Part shown: one piece after another, positions 22,677-32,130 of the stretch
Layout of the letters: each line of letters starts with the position of its first letter
Numbering within the stretch: the first letter of the stretch is position 1
NCBI RefSeq assembly: GCF_030519355.1
Contig: NZ_JAUMKC010000004.1
Coordinates: 62,001 to 126,000 of the forward strand
DNA from: Mucilaginibacter sp. L3T2-6
GTDB lineage: Bacteria; Bacteroidota; Bacteroidia; Sphingobacteriales; Sphingobacteriaceae
DNA: 64,000 nt
Direction: 5' to 3'
Made by a program: the position numbers and the translations under genes
Notes under the pieces: model-generated
The model's database searches: none
Told to the model about the DNA's origin: nothing
Seen by the model: the letters and a program-made list of their open reading frames with translations, nothing else

Positions 22677-25097
22677 TCAATCGCTCTCTCCTATCGGACT
22701 TCCGTCAGGCATCCCTACCGGCTCTGCCGGCTTAAACTGCCCGGGATTTTTCTCAAATGCAGCTATCTGCGATAAGCCGAACACCAGGTTAGCCTTTTGG
22801 TTTGTTTGGGCGTTTTTTACGGCGCCCTGCATCCATGTTTTCAAGCCGTTTATTTCCATCATGGTAATACCACGGACACTCTCGACAGCGTGACTATCTG
22901 CGGCAAGCGTTAGTAACTGCTTAAGTGTAAGATTATTCACCAGCCTTTGTAACTCGCCGTTATAACCGTTTTGCTGCGGCGCTTTCCAGGTCTGGGCTAT
23001 CAGCTTGTCCTCAATTGCTATCAATCCAGGTTGTGTATTATCACGCGAATGATATTCAACCAGCCTTGCCGCCCGTTCCGGATGCAGCATAAACTGCAAT
23101 GTCGTCCCAGCAGCACCTTCAGCAGCGGCCATCGGGTCAAAAGTTAACCCTGTGCGTGATTTAAACAGCTCACGCGTTCTTGGGTAACCGTCTGGCCTCG
23201 GCGGAATCTTTTCTATCAGCTTTTCGGGCAAAGCCAAAGTAGCCGGGCTGATAGTTTGCATCAGCGCATTAAATGCTTTCCATTGTTCGGCCGCAGGAAT
23301 AAACCGGGTTGTTGGCTGCCCGTCATTCTTAATTGCATAGGTGTAATAAATGCCACCCAGCATTTTAGACGCGGCTTCTACCTGGTAGCGGTGCATCAGG
23401 TAAACCGGCACCAGTACTTCTTCAAGAGTGGCCATAGGCGCATCCTGACGAATGGATTTTTCAGAGAAATTGTTCAAAATTTTCCTTCGGATATCCAGCA
23501 AACGGTTCAGTTCATCAGCTGCATTTTTGCCGTTATCCCAAAGATGGGCTAAAGGATGCGCGCCGCCGGCCGGACGTGCGTCCTCGTCAGTGATAAACAG
23601 TTGGCCCTGCTTCAGTGTTTCCGTCAAAATCTCTTTTAAGGCTTTGTCTTCATCTGCACCTGCCGGAAAATCCTGGTAGCCATATAAAATAGCCCGCTTG
23701 TCCCAGCTACCAATTTCGGTAGTATAGGCCGACGACAAATCCACCGTTCCGTCCTGAGCTAAGGTAAACACAGGCGGCGGGTAGTCCATAACGGATGCAC
23801 GGTTATTTACGCTGGCTGCAAAATTATGCTGCAAGCCAAGCGTATGGCCAACTTCGTGCGCGGCCAGCTGGTGCAGGCGGGCGATGGCCATTTTCATCAT
23901 CTTATCGCTAACCGGTTTACCATCTTCGTAAGGCTGTACCAAACCCTCGGCGATCAGGAAGTCTTGCCTGTCGCGTAATGAACCCAATGAAACCTGTCCT
24001 TTAATTATTTCGCCTGTACGCGGATCGTTGATAGAAGCGCCGTATGACCAGCCCCTTGTTGAGCGGTGTACCCATTGGATAATATTATAGCGTATATCCA
24101 TAGGGTCAGCATCTTCCGGCAGCAGCTTTACCTGGAACGCATTTTTATAACCGGCAGCCTCAAATGCCTGGTTCCACCACGACGCGCCTTCCATTAGCGC
24201 AGTACGTACGGGCTCAGGTGCGCCCCGGTCAACGTAATAAACTATTGGCTTTACCGCTTCGCTCATGGCAGCAGTTGGATCTTTCTTTTGCAGACGATGC
24301 CGGCTTAATAGCCTTTTAACAATAGGTTGGTCTATAGGTGTGGCGTAATCCATATAGTCTACATCATAAAAGCCGGAGCGCGGGTCGAATTTTCGGATTT
24401 TATAATTATTGTCAGGCAGCCTGATAAACGAGTGATGCATGCGCACGGTAACCGCGTTAGGGTCTGGCGTTACCGAACTGATTTCACTGCCGCGGCCGGG
24501 GCCGGCGATAGTTATTGTAGCCTCAAATTCAGAGTTGTCCGGAAAATCCTTCGTATTATCCAAATAAACTGCCGAGCGCGACTCATCCAGGCTATAAGAA
24601 CCCTGGCCGCTTAGTTTTTCTGCAAGATGATGAGCATCGCGAAGCAAAAAAGGGGTAAAATCAATAAGCGCCTTATTGCCCTCTATCGCCTCTGCTTTAA
24701 AGCCCCATATCACCGACTGCGCAAAAGCTTCCTCAACAGATTTCCGCTCATCAGGATTGTTGCTTATGGCGCGATAGCTATAATTAGGTTGTACCAGTAA
24801 TATCTTAGGGCCGCTTCTTACAAATTTTACGATACGGCTGTCGCCGATCTGGCCGCGATCGAGGCCTAAGTCATTTGAACCAACGCCGGCCGGAAGGGAA
24901 TTCACATACAAGAACTCTGTATTCAACTTGTCCACCTCCAATAATATGCGTCCTGTGTTTTCATCCCAGTAAAAGTTAAAGTAGCCTTTGTAAGGAGTTA
25001 ATCCCTTAGTTGCAGTACTGATGCCGGCAGATTTCTGAGCTGTTGCAACGGTCAATAAATTAACTGAGAGTAGAATCAACAGGTAAATTTTTTTCAT
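22677..25097 (-). CDS. Exported zinc-dependent metalloprotease (DUF5117/DUF5118 type)
   Basis: The 806-residue protein has a signal peptide and an N-terminal region with KGYFNFYWDENTGRILLEV (DUF5118-like). A beta-rich domain (DUF5117-like) follows, and then a metzincin-like catalytic core with H414-E415-x-x-H418-x5-H424 (HEVGHTLGLQHN). Downstream is a methionine turn region (VMDYPPP). The family is very common in Bacteroidota and is thought to act in the periplasm or at the surface; natural substrates are unknown. It is divergent from the response-regulator gene. Confidence 0.9.
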   Translation of the reverse strand: MKKIYLLILLSVNLLTVATAQKSAGISTATKGLTPYKGYFNFYWDENTGRILLEVDKLNTEFLYVNSLPAGVGSNDLGLDRGQIGDSRIVKFVRSGPKILLVQPNYSYRAISNNPDERKSVEEAFAQSVIWGFKAEAIEGNKALIDFTPFLLRDAHHLAEKLSGQGSYSLDESRSAVYLDNTKDFPDNSEFEATITIAGPGRGSEISSVTPDPNAVTVRMHHSFIRLPDNNYKIRKFDPRSGFYDVDYMDYATPIDQPIVKRLLSRHRLQKKDPTAAMSEAVKPIVYYVDRGAPEPVRTALMEGASWWNQAFEAAGYKNAFQVKLLPEDADPMDIRYNIIQWVHRSTRGWSYGASINDPRTGEIIKGQVSLGSLRDRQDFLIAEGLVQPYEDGKPVSDKMMKMAIARLHQLAAHEVGHTLGLQHNFAASVNNRASVMDYPPPVFTLAQDGTVDLSSAYTTEIGSWDKRAILYGYQDFPAGADEDKALKEILTETLKQGQLFITDEDARPAGGAHPLAHLWDNGKNAADELNRLLDIRRKILNNFSEKSIRQDAPMATLEEVLVPVYLMHRYQVEAASKMLGGIYYTYAIKNDGQPTTRFIPAAEQWKAFNALMQTISPATLALPEKLIEKIPPRPDGYPRTRELFKSRTGLTFDPMAAAEGAAGTTLQFMLHPERAARLVEYHSRDNTQPGLIAIEDKLIAQTWKAPQQNGYNGELQRLVNNLTLKQLLTLAADSHAVESVRGITMMEINGLKTWMQGAVKNAQTNQKANLVFGLSQIAAFEKNPGQFKPAEPVGMPDGSPIGESD

Positions 25098-25143
25098 ATT
25101 AAGCTATTGGAATGTTCAGCCTAATGTATTAATTTTAATTAAA

Positions 25144-25174
25144 ATTACCCAATAAGGTGATAAGATTGGGTAAT
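25144..25174. promoter_or_regulatory. Perfect 10-bp inverted repeat in a divergent promoter region
   Basis: ATTACCCAAT (25144-25153) and ATTGGGTAAT (25165-25174) are exact complements separated by 11 nt. The repeat lies 46 bp upstream of the metalloprotease start and 112 bp before the response-regulator start. It is not followed by a T run on either strand, so an operator is more likely than a terminator. Confidence 0.55.
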
Positions 25175-25286
25175 CTGCCTTACACCTGTAATATCTCTAA
25201 CAATTATTACCTGATGCAATTAATTCTTAAAAGGAATATAACCTTTTATTTTTTCTTGCGTATAAAGTATATCAGAATTTACCAAT

Positions 25287-25706
25287 ATGGAATTTAACAG
25301 CAGAGCAGTTAGTATATTACTTGTTGATGATGACGAGATTAACAATTTCATCTCTATCAAGTTAATAAAAAAAGCGCTTGTAAATACCGAAATAATGGCA
25401 TGCCTTAATGGGAAATATGCCATTGACCAACTGATGGAATTACAAAAAGCCGATCCGGAAAAGCTGCCTGATTATATCCTTTTGGATATAAACATGCCTA
25501 TAATGAATGGGTGGGAATTTTTGGATGAGTTTAAGCGCCTGAACATTGACCCACAGGGCAAATGCAAAATTTATATTATTTCATCCTCGGTATTCAGTAA
25601 CGATATCAATAAGGCGCGTTCGTACCCGCTGGTTAAAGACTTTATTTCGAAACCGTTAAATGTTGAAAAAATTGTCGAGCTGTTTAAAGTGGAAGACCCT
25701 GCTTAA
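25287..25706 (+). CDS. Single-domain response regulator (CheY-like receiver)
   Basis: The 139-residue protein is a receiver domain only. The acidic pocket is D14/D15, the phosphoacceptor is D67 in YILLDINMPIMNG, the switch Ser/Thr is at about 100 and the conserved lysine is K122 in ISKPL. No output domain or DNA-binding motif is present, and no histidine kinase gene is adjacent. It probably acts by protein contact, like many small Bacteroidota receivers. Its 3' end overlaps the end of the convergent MBL-fold gene by 4 bp. Confidence 0.9.
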   Translation: MEFNSRAVSILLVDDDEINNFISIKLIKKALVNTEIMACLNGKYAIDQLMELQKADPEKLPDYILLDINMPIMNGWEFLDEFKRLNIDPQGKCKIYIISSSVFSNDINKARSYPLVKDFISKPLNVEKIVELFKVEDPA

Positions 25707-26473
25707 GCGGGCGTAACCATAAAATGCTCCCCGTTATAATTAACCTTACCAACGCACAGCGATTTTGCATGATAAAATAAGCAGGTCCAACCTTCGGCTG
25801 CTGCTATTTTGCCGTACTGTTCCCTCAGCTGCATTGCCTTCCTTCCATCGTAATCGTATTTCGCAATAAATTTTCTGATAAGCTGTTCTGGTTCAGGTAA
25901 TTCGTCTCCGCCAAAAAAGCATTTTCCGCTACTGTCTTCAATCCAAATCACCATGTGGTATGGTGAATGGCCGCCTGAATGTTCAAACCTTATTCCGGGG
26001 TTAAATTCGCCGCTGCCTTCAACAAGCGTCAAATCAATTTTGCCGGACAGTGCTTCGAATATTTCTTTATGATAAGATGATGAGCCGCCTGCAAGCCCCC
26101 TTTCCCATTCCTGTTTTGCAATAATATGTTTGGCCTGGGGAAAACTCGGCGTCAGCCTGCCGCTACGCTCAACCACCAGTCCCCCGGAATGGTCATAATG
26201 CAGATGCGACATGATAACCAGCGTCACCTCGTCCGGGTCGAAACCGGCATTGCGGATATGCTGATGCAAAAACAGCTCATCCCGGGTGTCCTTATAGCCA
26301 AGTCCGGTATCGAGCAAAATCAAATCCGTATCCGTTTGAACCAAAAAGGGATTTACATGGATAAAAAGTGAGGCGGGTCTGTCTTTTGGATTATCAATCT
26401 CCGGGTTGAAAGGGATAAACTTTTTGGATGCATCAACGGAATATGAGCCTTCGGCCAGGGGGAATATGTTCAT
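25703..26473 (-). CDS. MBL-fold metallo-hydrolase
   Basis: The 256-residue protein has the metallo-beta-lactamase metal motif H90-x-H92-x-D94-H95 (MSHLHYDHSGG), a LLDTGLGY strand before it, and later ligands in HSGGHSPYHMV and CFFGGDELP. It has no signal peptide, so it is cytosolic. Members hydrolyse lactones, thioesters or similar; N-acyl-homoserine-lactonase-like proteins share this layout, but the substrate is not determined here. Confidence 0.88.
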   Translation of the reverse strand: MNIFPLAEGSYSVDASKKFIPFNPEIDNPKDRPASLFIHVNPFLVQTDTDLILLDTGLGYKDTRDELFLHQHIRNAGFDPDEVTLVIMSHLHYDHSGGLVVERSGRLTPSFPQAKHIIAKQEWERGLAGGSSSYHKEIFEALSGKIDLTLVEGSGEFNPGIRFEHSGGHSPYHMVIWIEDSSGKCFFGGDELPEPEQLIRKFIAKYDYDGRKAMQLREQYGKIAAAEGWTCLFYHAKSLCVGKVNYNGEHFMVTPA

Positions 26474-26581
26474 AGGTGCGAATGTTTAACAGGATTACCG
26501 GGCAGGCTGATTTTATCTCACGCTCATATCCCACATCTCAAATCTAACCTCTATCTTTACTGTTTTTTAAGCCGCAAAGAT

Positions 26582-28300
26582 ATGAATAAACGATGGGTGG
26601 TACGCGATAATCCTGATCATGACGATGTCAGGAATCTGGCCGCCGCGTTGAATATCGACACGATATTAAGTACATTGCTGATACACAGGGGAATTAAGAC
26701 TTTTGAAGACGCCCGTCTTTTTTTTCGCCCTGATAGCCGGCATTTGCACGATCCTTTCCTGATGGCCGGAATGGAGCAGGCTGTTCTTCGTATTGAAGGC
26801 GCTATGGCTGCCGGCGAAAAGATTTTAATTTATGGCGATTATGACGTTGACGGTACAACCGCAGTTTCGTTGGTTTATAGTTTCTTTAACAAATATTACG
26901 ATAAGCTCGATTATTATATCCCGGACAGGTACCTGGAAGGCTACGGAATTTCTGCAAAAGGAATTGATTATGCGGCCGACAATAATTTCACGCTGATTAT
27001 TGCGCTGGATTGCGGCATAAAATCGGTCGACAAAGTTGCTTATGGCAGCACCAGGGGCATAGATTTTATAATCTGCGACCACCACTTGCCTGGTGACGAG
27101 TTGCCTGCCGCAGTTGCCATCCTCGACCCCAAACAGGCACATTGCGAATATCCTTATAAGGAACTTTCGGGCTGCTGCATTGGGTTTAAGCTGATACAGG
27201 CTTACGCCGAAAAGAACGACATACCCTTCAGCGAAATAGAATGTTACCTGGATCTGGTAGCCATCAGCATTGCCTGTGATATTGTGCACATAACCGGAGA
27301 AAACCGTGTGCTGGCACATCTGGGCCTGCAAAAAATTAACAATGACCCTTGCATGGGTGTAAAAATGCTGATGGAAGTTGCCGGGCGCGGGAAACATTAT
27401 ACCATATCAGATGTAGTTTTCCTTCTGGGACCACGCATAAATGCAGCCGGCCGGATAGACCATGCAAGGCATGCAGTAGAACTGCTGATTAATACCGGGC
27501 TCGAAGCCGCCGCCGAGAAAAGCGAGCTGATAAATACCCATAACACCGAGCGCAAGGGCCATGACCTGCAGATAACCGAGGAAGCTCTTGCGATGATAGA
27601 GGCAGACGATGAGCTGATTACCCGGAAATCAACAGTAGTATTTAACGAGCAGTGGAATAAAGGAGTTATCGGCATTGTTGCATCGCGACTTACGGAAAAG
27701 TATTACAGGCCAACCATCGTATTAACGCGCTCTAATGGTCATGTGGCGGGCTCTGCAAGGTCTGTAGCCGGATTTGATTTGTACGAGGCGCTTTGCGGAT
27801 GCAGCGATCTGCTTATCCAGTTTGGCGGCCACCGGTATGCAGCAGGGCTCACCATGCATCCCGAAAATCTGCCGGCCTTCATTAACCGGTTTGAAGAGGT
27901 GGTGAGTGCTACAATAAAACCTGAGCAATTAATACAGCAAATACAAATTGATGCAGAATTACGTTTAAGCCAGTTAGATGCCAAGTTCTTCAGGGTTTTA
28001 AAGCAATTTGCGCCGTTCGGACCGGAAAATATGGCGCCGGTATTCCTCAGCAAAAACGTGTATGTTTGCGGAGTACCGAACATTGTAGGCCAGAATCATG
28101 TAAAGATGACAGTGATGCAGGACGATTCGGCCATGTTTGACTGTATTGCCTTCGGACACGGTGAATATGTACCCAAAATGGCAAACGGCGCCCGCTTCGA
28201 TATGTGTTATACCATAGAAGAGAACGTTTGGAAGGAGCGGCGCACAATACAGTTGAATGTGAAGGGGATAAGGTTTAGTGAGCAGAGATTAGCTGACTAG
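26582..28300 (+). CDS. recJ: Single-stranded-DNA exonuclease RecJ
   Basis: The 572-residue DHH/DHHA1 family 5'-3' ssDNA exonuclease works in recombination and mismatch repair. Motif I is YGDYDVDG (84-91), motif II is the ALDCGI strand, motif III is D166-H167-H168 in CDHHLPG, motif IV is in the GCCIGFKL region. The DHHA1 part has GSARS and FGGHRYAAG (about 415-425). The C-terminal OB fold ends near residue 565. A likely -7 box, TATCTTTA, lies at 26552-26559, 22 nt before the ATG. Confidence 0.94.
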   Translation: MNKRWVVRDNPDHDDVRNLAAALNIDTILSTLLIHRGIKTFEDARLFFRPDSRHLHDPFLMAGMEQAVLRIEGAMAAGEKILIYGDYDVDGTTAVSLVYSFFNKYYDKLDYYIPDRYLEGYGISAKGIDYAADNNFTLIIALDCGIKSVDKVAYGSTRGIDFIICDHHLPGDELPAAVAILDPKQAHCEYPYKELSGCCIGFKLIQAYAEKNDIPFSEIECYLDLVAISIACDIVHITGENRVLAHLGLQKINNDPCMGVKMLMEVAGRGKHYTISDVVFLLGPRINAAGRIDHARHAVELLINTGLEAAAEKSELINTHNTERKGHDLQITEEALAMIEADDELITRKSTVVFNEQWNKGVIGIVASRLTEKYYRPTIVLTRSNGHVAGSARSVAGFDLYEALCGCSDLLIQFGGHRYAAGLTMHPENLPAFINRFEEVVSATIKPEQLIQQIQIDAELRLSQLDAKFFRVLKQFAPFGPENMAPVFLSKNVYVCGVPNIVGQNHVKMTVMQDDSAMFDCIAFGHGEYVPKMANGARFDMCYTIEENVWKERRTIQLNVKGIRFSEQRLAD

Positions 28301-28327
28301 AGATTAGTTTTGATTGAGTCAATAGAC

Positions 28328-28347
28328 CCATGGACAACAGACCATGG
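28328..28347. repeat. CCATGG-type intergenic repeat (family B)
   Basis: CCATGGACAACAGACCATGG, a 20-mer that differs by one base from 55621-55640. It is bounded by CCATGG palindromes at both ends. Confidence 0.65.
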
Positions 28348-28360
28348 TAAAAAGGATCTG

Positions 28361-28432
28361 TGAAATCAAACAAAATTATCAAAATCACAAAAACATAAAC
28401 GGTGAAATCATCTTTAAGCCGGTGGAGTCATA
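28361..28432. repeat. GGTGAAATCA-type intergenic repeat (family D, copy 2)
   Basis: Contains TGTGAAATCAAACAAAATTATC, AAAATCACAAAAACATAAACGG and GGTGAAATCATC. Similar words occur at 16862-16939, also after a CCATGG element and before a gene start. Confidence 0.5.
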
Positions 28433-28439
28433 AAGTAAA

Positions 28440-29207
28440 ATGATATTAAGAGCAGAAAACCTATTAAAAAGATATAAACAGCGGACGGTTGTAAACGATG
28501 TGAGCTTTAACGTGGAGCAAGGAGAAATTGTGGGGCTGCTGGGGCCGAACGGCGCCGGTAAAACCACTTCGTTTTATATGATTGTGGGCCTGATCAAACC
28601 TAATGAGGGTAAGGTTTTTTTGGATGATGAAGACATTACCGACGACCCGATGTACCGCCGAGCGCAAAAGGGCATCGGCTATCTCGCGCAGGAAGCTTCT
28701 GTTTTTCGCAAACTTTCTGTAGAAGATAATATCAAAGCCGTGCTCGAGATGGGCAATATGCCGAAAGAACGGCAAAAAGATAAGCTGGAAGAGCTGATCG
28801 ATGAGTTCAGCCTGCATAAAGTACGCCGTAACCGCGGCGACCTGCTTTCAGGCGGAGAGCGACGCCGTACCGAAATTGCCCGCGCACTTGCAGCAGAGCC
28901 AAATTTTATATTGCTGGATGAGCCGTTCGCCGGGGTAGACCCTATTGCAGTAGAGGAAATCCAGACCATGGTTGCCAAGTTGCGCACCCGCAATATCGGC
29001 ATCCTGATAACCGACCACAATGTACAGGAAACCCTTTCGATAACCGACAGGGCTTATTTGCTTTTCGAAGGTAAACTGCTTGAATCGGGCGTTCCCGAAG
29101 TGCTTGCCGCTAACGAGATGGTACGAAAAGTTTACCTGGGCACAAATTTTGTTTTGAAAAGAAAGGTGTTTAAGTTTGATGAAAAGAAGGTCGTGAATGG
29201 TGAATAG
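28440..29207 (+). CDS. lptB: LPS export ABC transporter ATP-binding protein LptB
   Basis: The 255-residue ATPase powers LptFG to extract lipopolysaccharide from the inner membrane. Walker A is GPNGAGKT (35-42), the signature is LSGGE (136-140), Walker B ends in D160-E161 and the switch histidine is H193. The LptB-specific DEPFAGVDP and [11 protein letters not shown] segments are present. The last 15 residues extend slightly beyond E. coli LptB. lptFG are not in the window. Confidence 0.94.
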   Translation: MILRAENLLKRYKQRTVVNDVSFNVEQGEIVGLLGPNGAGKTTSFYMIVGLIKPNEGKVFLDDEDITDDPMYRRAQKGIGYLAQEASVFRKLSVEDNIKAVLEMGNMPKERQKDKLEELIDEFSLHKVRRNRGDLLSGGERRRTEIARALAAEPNFILLDEPFAGVDPIAVEEIQTMVAKLRTRNIGILITDHNVQETLSITDRAYLLFEGKLLESGVPEVLAANEMVRKVYLGTNFVLKRKVFKFDEKKVVNGE

Positions 29208-29267
29208 CGATTGGAGAGTGGCTAGCCTGTCTTTAATTAATTAAAATTGTTAATTCACTAACTGCCC

Positions 29268-30788
29268 ATGACCATCTTTAACTCTGTATTTACCTGGCTC
29301 ATGAAAAAGCGCATCCACCAGATTGAGCTTTTTATGAAATACCCTAATGAAGTACAGGAGGAATGGTTTGAGCAGTTGATCTCTGGTGCTGAAAAAACGG
29401 AATGGGGCCGTAAATATGGCTATAAAAGCATCACTCACCTTGAACAGTTTAAAGAGCGGGTCCCCATACAAACCTACGATACGTTAAAACCTTACATTGA
29501 GCGCATGTTGCTCGGCGAGCAGAACGTGCTTTGGCCGTCAGAAATACGATGGTTTGCCAAATCTTCTGGTACCACGAGCGCCAGGAGCAAATTCATCCCG
29601 GTAAGCGAGGAGGCCCTGGAAGAATGCCATTTTAAAGGCGGCAAGGATTTGCTCACCATTTACTTTAACAACAAGCCCGATGCCCGGATGTTTACCGGCA
29701 AGATACTGACGCTTGGCGGCAGCTACCAGGTTAGCCAGTTGAGCGCTGATACCGCCTTTGGCGACCTATCTGCTGTACTGATGAAAAATTTGCCCCTGTG
29801 GGCCGAACTGCACCGTACGCCGGACATGGATATTGCGCTCCTGGAGAATTTTGAGGAAAAAATTGAGAAGATGGCTTATGCCACCAAGGATGTTAATGTT
29901 ACCAGTCTAAGCGGTGTGCCTACCTGGAATATCCTGTTGTTTAAGCGGATACTTGAAATTACAGGAAAGAACAATCTGCTGGAGGTATGGCCTAACCTGG
30001 AAATGTATTTTCATGGCGCAGTAAATTTTACACCCTACCGGGAACAGTTTAAAAAGCTCATCCCGAAGGAAGACATGTATTACCTGGAAAATTATAATGC
30101 GTCTGAAGGTTTCTTTGGCATCCAGGACACGCGCGAGCCTGGCGAAATGCTGTTAATGCTGGATTACGGCATTTTCTATGAATTCCTCCCTTTGGAACAC
30201 CTGCATGATGAAAATCCGGAAACATTAACGCTCGACGAAGTTCAGCTTGATAAAAACTACGCGCTCATTATCAGTACCAATGCAGGGCTGTGGCGGTACA
30301 TGATCGGCGACACTATAAAATTCACTTCGCTGTCGCCCTTCCGTATACAGGTTACAGGGCGCACCCGGCATTTCATTAATGCCTTTGGCGAGGAATTGAT
30401 CATAGATAATGCAGAGCGCGCATTGGAAGAAGCCTGCCATCAAACCGGCGCTATTATCCGCGACTATACCGCAGCCCCTGTCTATTTTAATGGGGATGAA
30501 AGCGGCGCCCATGAATGGATCATTGAATTTGAAAAAAAACCTGCCGAATTTGAACGCTTTGTAGATATAATGGACGAAACCCTCCGCCGCGTCAACTCCG
30601 ACTACGATGCTAAACGTTTTAAGGATCTCGCCTTGCGCCGCCCGATAGTTCATAAAGCGCCGCCTGAAACCTTTTTTTACTGGATGAAGGAAAAGGGCAA
30701 ACTGGGCGGTCAGCATAAAGTCCCCCGCCTGGCCAACAACCGGGAATATATCGATGAGATATTGAAGGTGATGGAGTTGGTAGGGTGA
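29268..30788 (+). CDS. GH3 auxin-responsive-promoter family protein (acyl-adenylate/thioester-forming)
   Basis: The 506-residue ANL-superfamily-like protein shows GH3 features: a nucleotide loop in RWFAKSSGTTSARSKFIPVS (about 94-113), SLSGVPTWNILL, YNASEGFFGIQD (about 277-288) and WRYMIGDTIKF with the hinge region TGRTRHFINAFGEELI. Plant GH3 enzymes conjugate amino acids to jasmonate or auxin through an acyl-adenylate. The role of bacterial members is unknown. It follows lptB by 60 nt, an arrangement I believe is common in Bacteroidota, so a lipid-related role is possible. Confidence 0.88.
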   Translation: MTIFNSVFTWLMKKRIHQIELFMKYPNEVQEEWFEQLISGAEKTEWGRKYGYKSITHLEQFKERVPIQTYDTLKPYIERMLLGEQNVLWPSEIRWFAKSSGTTSARSKFIPVSEEALEECHFKGGKDLLTIYFNNKPDARMFTGKILTLGGSYQVSQLSADTAFGDLSAVLMKNLPLWAELHRTPDMDIALLENFEEKIEKMAYATKDVNVTSLSGVPTWNILLFKRILEITGKNNLLEVWPNLEMYFHGAVNFTPYREQFKKLIPKEDMYYLENYNASEGFFGIQDTREPGEMLLMLDYGIFYEFLPLEHLHDENPETLTLDEVQLDKNYALIISTNAGLWRYMIGDTIKFTSLSPFRIQVTGRTRHFINAFGEELIIDNAERALEEACHQTGAIIRDYTAAPVYFNGDESGAHEWIIEFEKKPAEFERFVDIMDETLRRVNSDYDAKRFKDLALRRPIVHKAPPETFFYWMKEKGKLGGQHKVPRLANNREYIDEILKVMELVG

Positions 30789-30908
30789 TTTTTTGCAGAA
30801 ATGTTCTGAGGTGATAATATTTTAAGGTTTACTGCCTGAGCGCGTTAATTCCCTGTTTACATCTGTAGCGTTAGCCCCTGTTCTTGCGTAATACCAAATA
30901 AACCAATT

Positions 30909-31316
30909 ATGAAATTGCTATTATTTATTGCGGGCGTTATTACCGCTATGGCGGGATGTAAAGATACCTCCATAAAACCATCCAATATTATAGGAACCTG
31001 GGAGTTAAGGCATTATTCAGGAACCATTGCCGGTGTGTCAAAAGATATTCCTTCCAACAAAGGTATCTATCTGCAATTTAATGCGGACAGCACTTTTAAG
31101 CATTTCACGGATTTTAAGCAAGATAACCAGGGCCTGTTTCACGTCCTAAAAAACGGTGTGACGTATGGTGAACATATTTATGACGGCATCAGTTTTAATG
31201 ATAACCAGGGTCTTGATTACGTGGTAATAAAAGGTGATTCATTGATTATTGGCAATACCTTCCCCGATGGCGTAACCTCATTGTATATCAGGAAAGATAA
31301 ATATGGTAACTTATAA
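30909..31316 (+). CDS. Small lipoprotein, paralogue of the one at 12389-12811
   Basis: The 135-residue protein has a lipoprotein signal (LLLFIAGVITAMAGC, C at about 17). The mature part of about 118 residues has GTWELRHYSG, IYLQFNADSTFKHF, GLFHVL and a C-terminal SLIIGNTFPDGVTSLYIRK. The order of motifs matches the lipoprotein at 12389, supporting a shared lipocalin-like fold. Function unknown. It stands alone between the GH3-family gene and the TetR gene. Confidence 0.7.
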   Translation: MKLLLFIAGVITAMAGCKDTSIKPSNIIGTWELRHYSGTIAGVSKDIPSNKGIYLQFNADSTFKHFTDFKQDNQGLFHVLKNGVTYGEHIYDGISFNDNQGLDYVVIKGDSLIIGNTFPDGVTSLYIRKDKYGNL

Positions 31317-31457
31317 CCCTCTTTGTAGATTACAGCAAAGAGTATCTGTCCGATGATGTTGTTCCTGAAGATCAATTGTCCTGAGAGGTCTCGGGGCGTC
31401 AACTTTATTGATGCTACTCACCGATTAAATCCAAAATCGAAAATCCGTATTCCGGAA

Positions 31458-32039
31458 TCAAATAGTTACCGCAGCCTTCACTAAATAAGGCAATATCTCT
31501 TTCTGAAAGGAAACAAAATTCTTACGCACGTCGCCATCGCTAACCGATGTGAATGCGAAGCTGAATACGATACTTTTGCTGCATTTGATAAGAAAGCGCA
31601 GGCGCTGCAGATAATTTTCCTGCTTGCGCAGGTCGGTAAGCTGCGAGAAAACACTTACCAGCATTTCTTCCAGTTCATTTGAAAGATTTTTTAAAAACTC
31701 CTGTGAGTTAGTCGATTCACGGATAAAATCCCAACCGATAAATTCATTACACACGGTATAGCTTAAGCGGCAGGTTTTCATGATAAGCATGCTCAGGTGA
31801 GTTTCCTCGTCTACCTCCGGCGCATTGCTATGAATCAGGTCGTCAACACTCACTTTGATATAATCCATCAGCAAAGAATGAAGTACATCTTCCTTGCTCT
31901 CAAAATATTTGTAAATAGTGGCTTTAGCGATTTTGGCCTTTTTGGCAATTTCGTTTACGCTGGTTTTATGGTACCCGAATTTGCGGAACAATTCCTGCGC
32001 GGCGCGCTTAATACTTTCTTTTATTTTATCGGCTTCCAT
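31458..32039 (-). CDS. TetR family transcriptional regulator
   Basis: The 193-residue protein has an N-terminal TetR helix-turn-helix (KESIKRAAQELFRKFGYHKTSVNEIAKKAKIAKATIYKYFESKEDVL, about 7-53) and a helical ligand/dimer domain. Neighbours do not reveal a target. A short palindrome, ACTGA-CATTT-TCAGT, lies 29 bp upstream of its start and is a plausible self-operator. Confidence 0.92.
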   Translation of the reverse strand: MEADKIKESIKRAAQELFRKFGYHKTSVNEIAKKAKIAKATIYKYFESKEDVLHSLLMDYIKVSVDDLIHSNAPEVDEETHLSMLIMKTCRLSYTVCNEFIGWDFIRESTNSQEFLKNLSNELEEMLVSVFSQLTDLRKQENYLQRLRFLIKCSKSIVFSFAFTSVSDGDVRKNFVSFQKEILPYLVKAAVTI

Positions 32040-32068
32040 GTATCAGTCGATACAAATATCTCAAAATA

Positions 32069-32083
32069 ACTGACATTTTCAGT
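32069..32083. promoter_or_regulatory. Candidate TetR operator, 15-bp palindrome
   Basis: ACTGA-CATTT-TCAGT is a perfect 5-bp inverted repeat 29 bp upstream of the TetR ATG (32039), where its promoter should be. A second short one, TATC-AGTC-GATA, is at 32041-32052. Confidence 0.45.
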
Positions 32084-32130
32084 ATATCATTTGGGATATG
32101 CTATTGAAAAGGCTTAAATTTTGCAACTAT

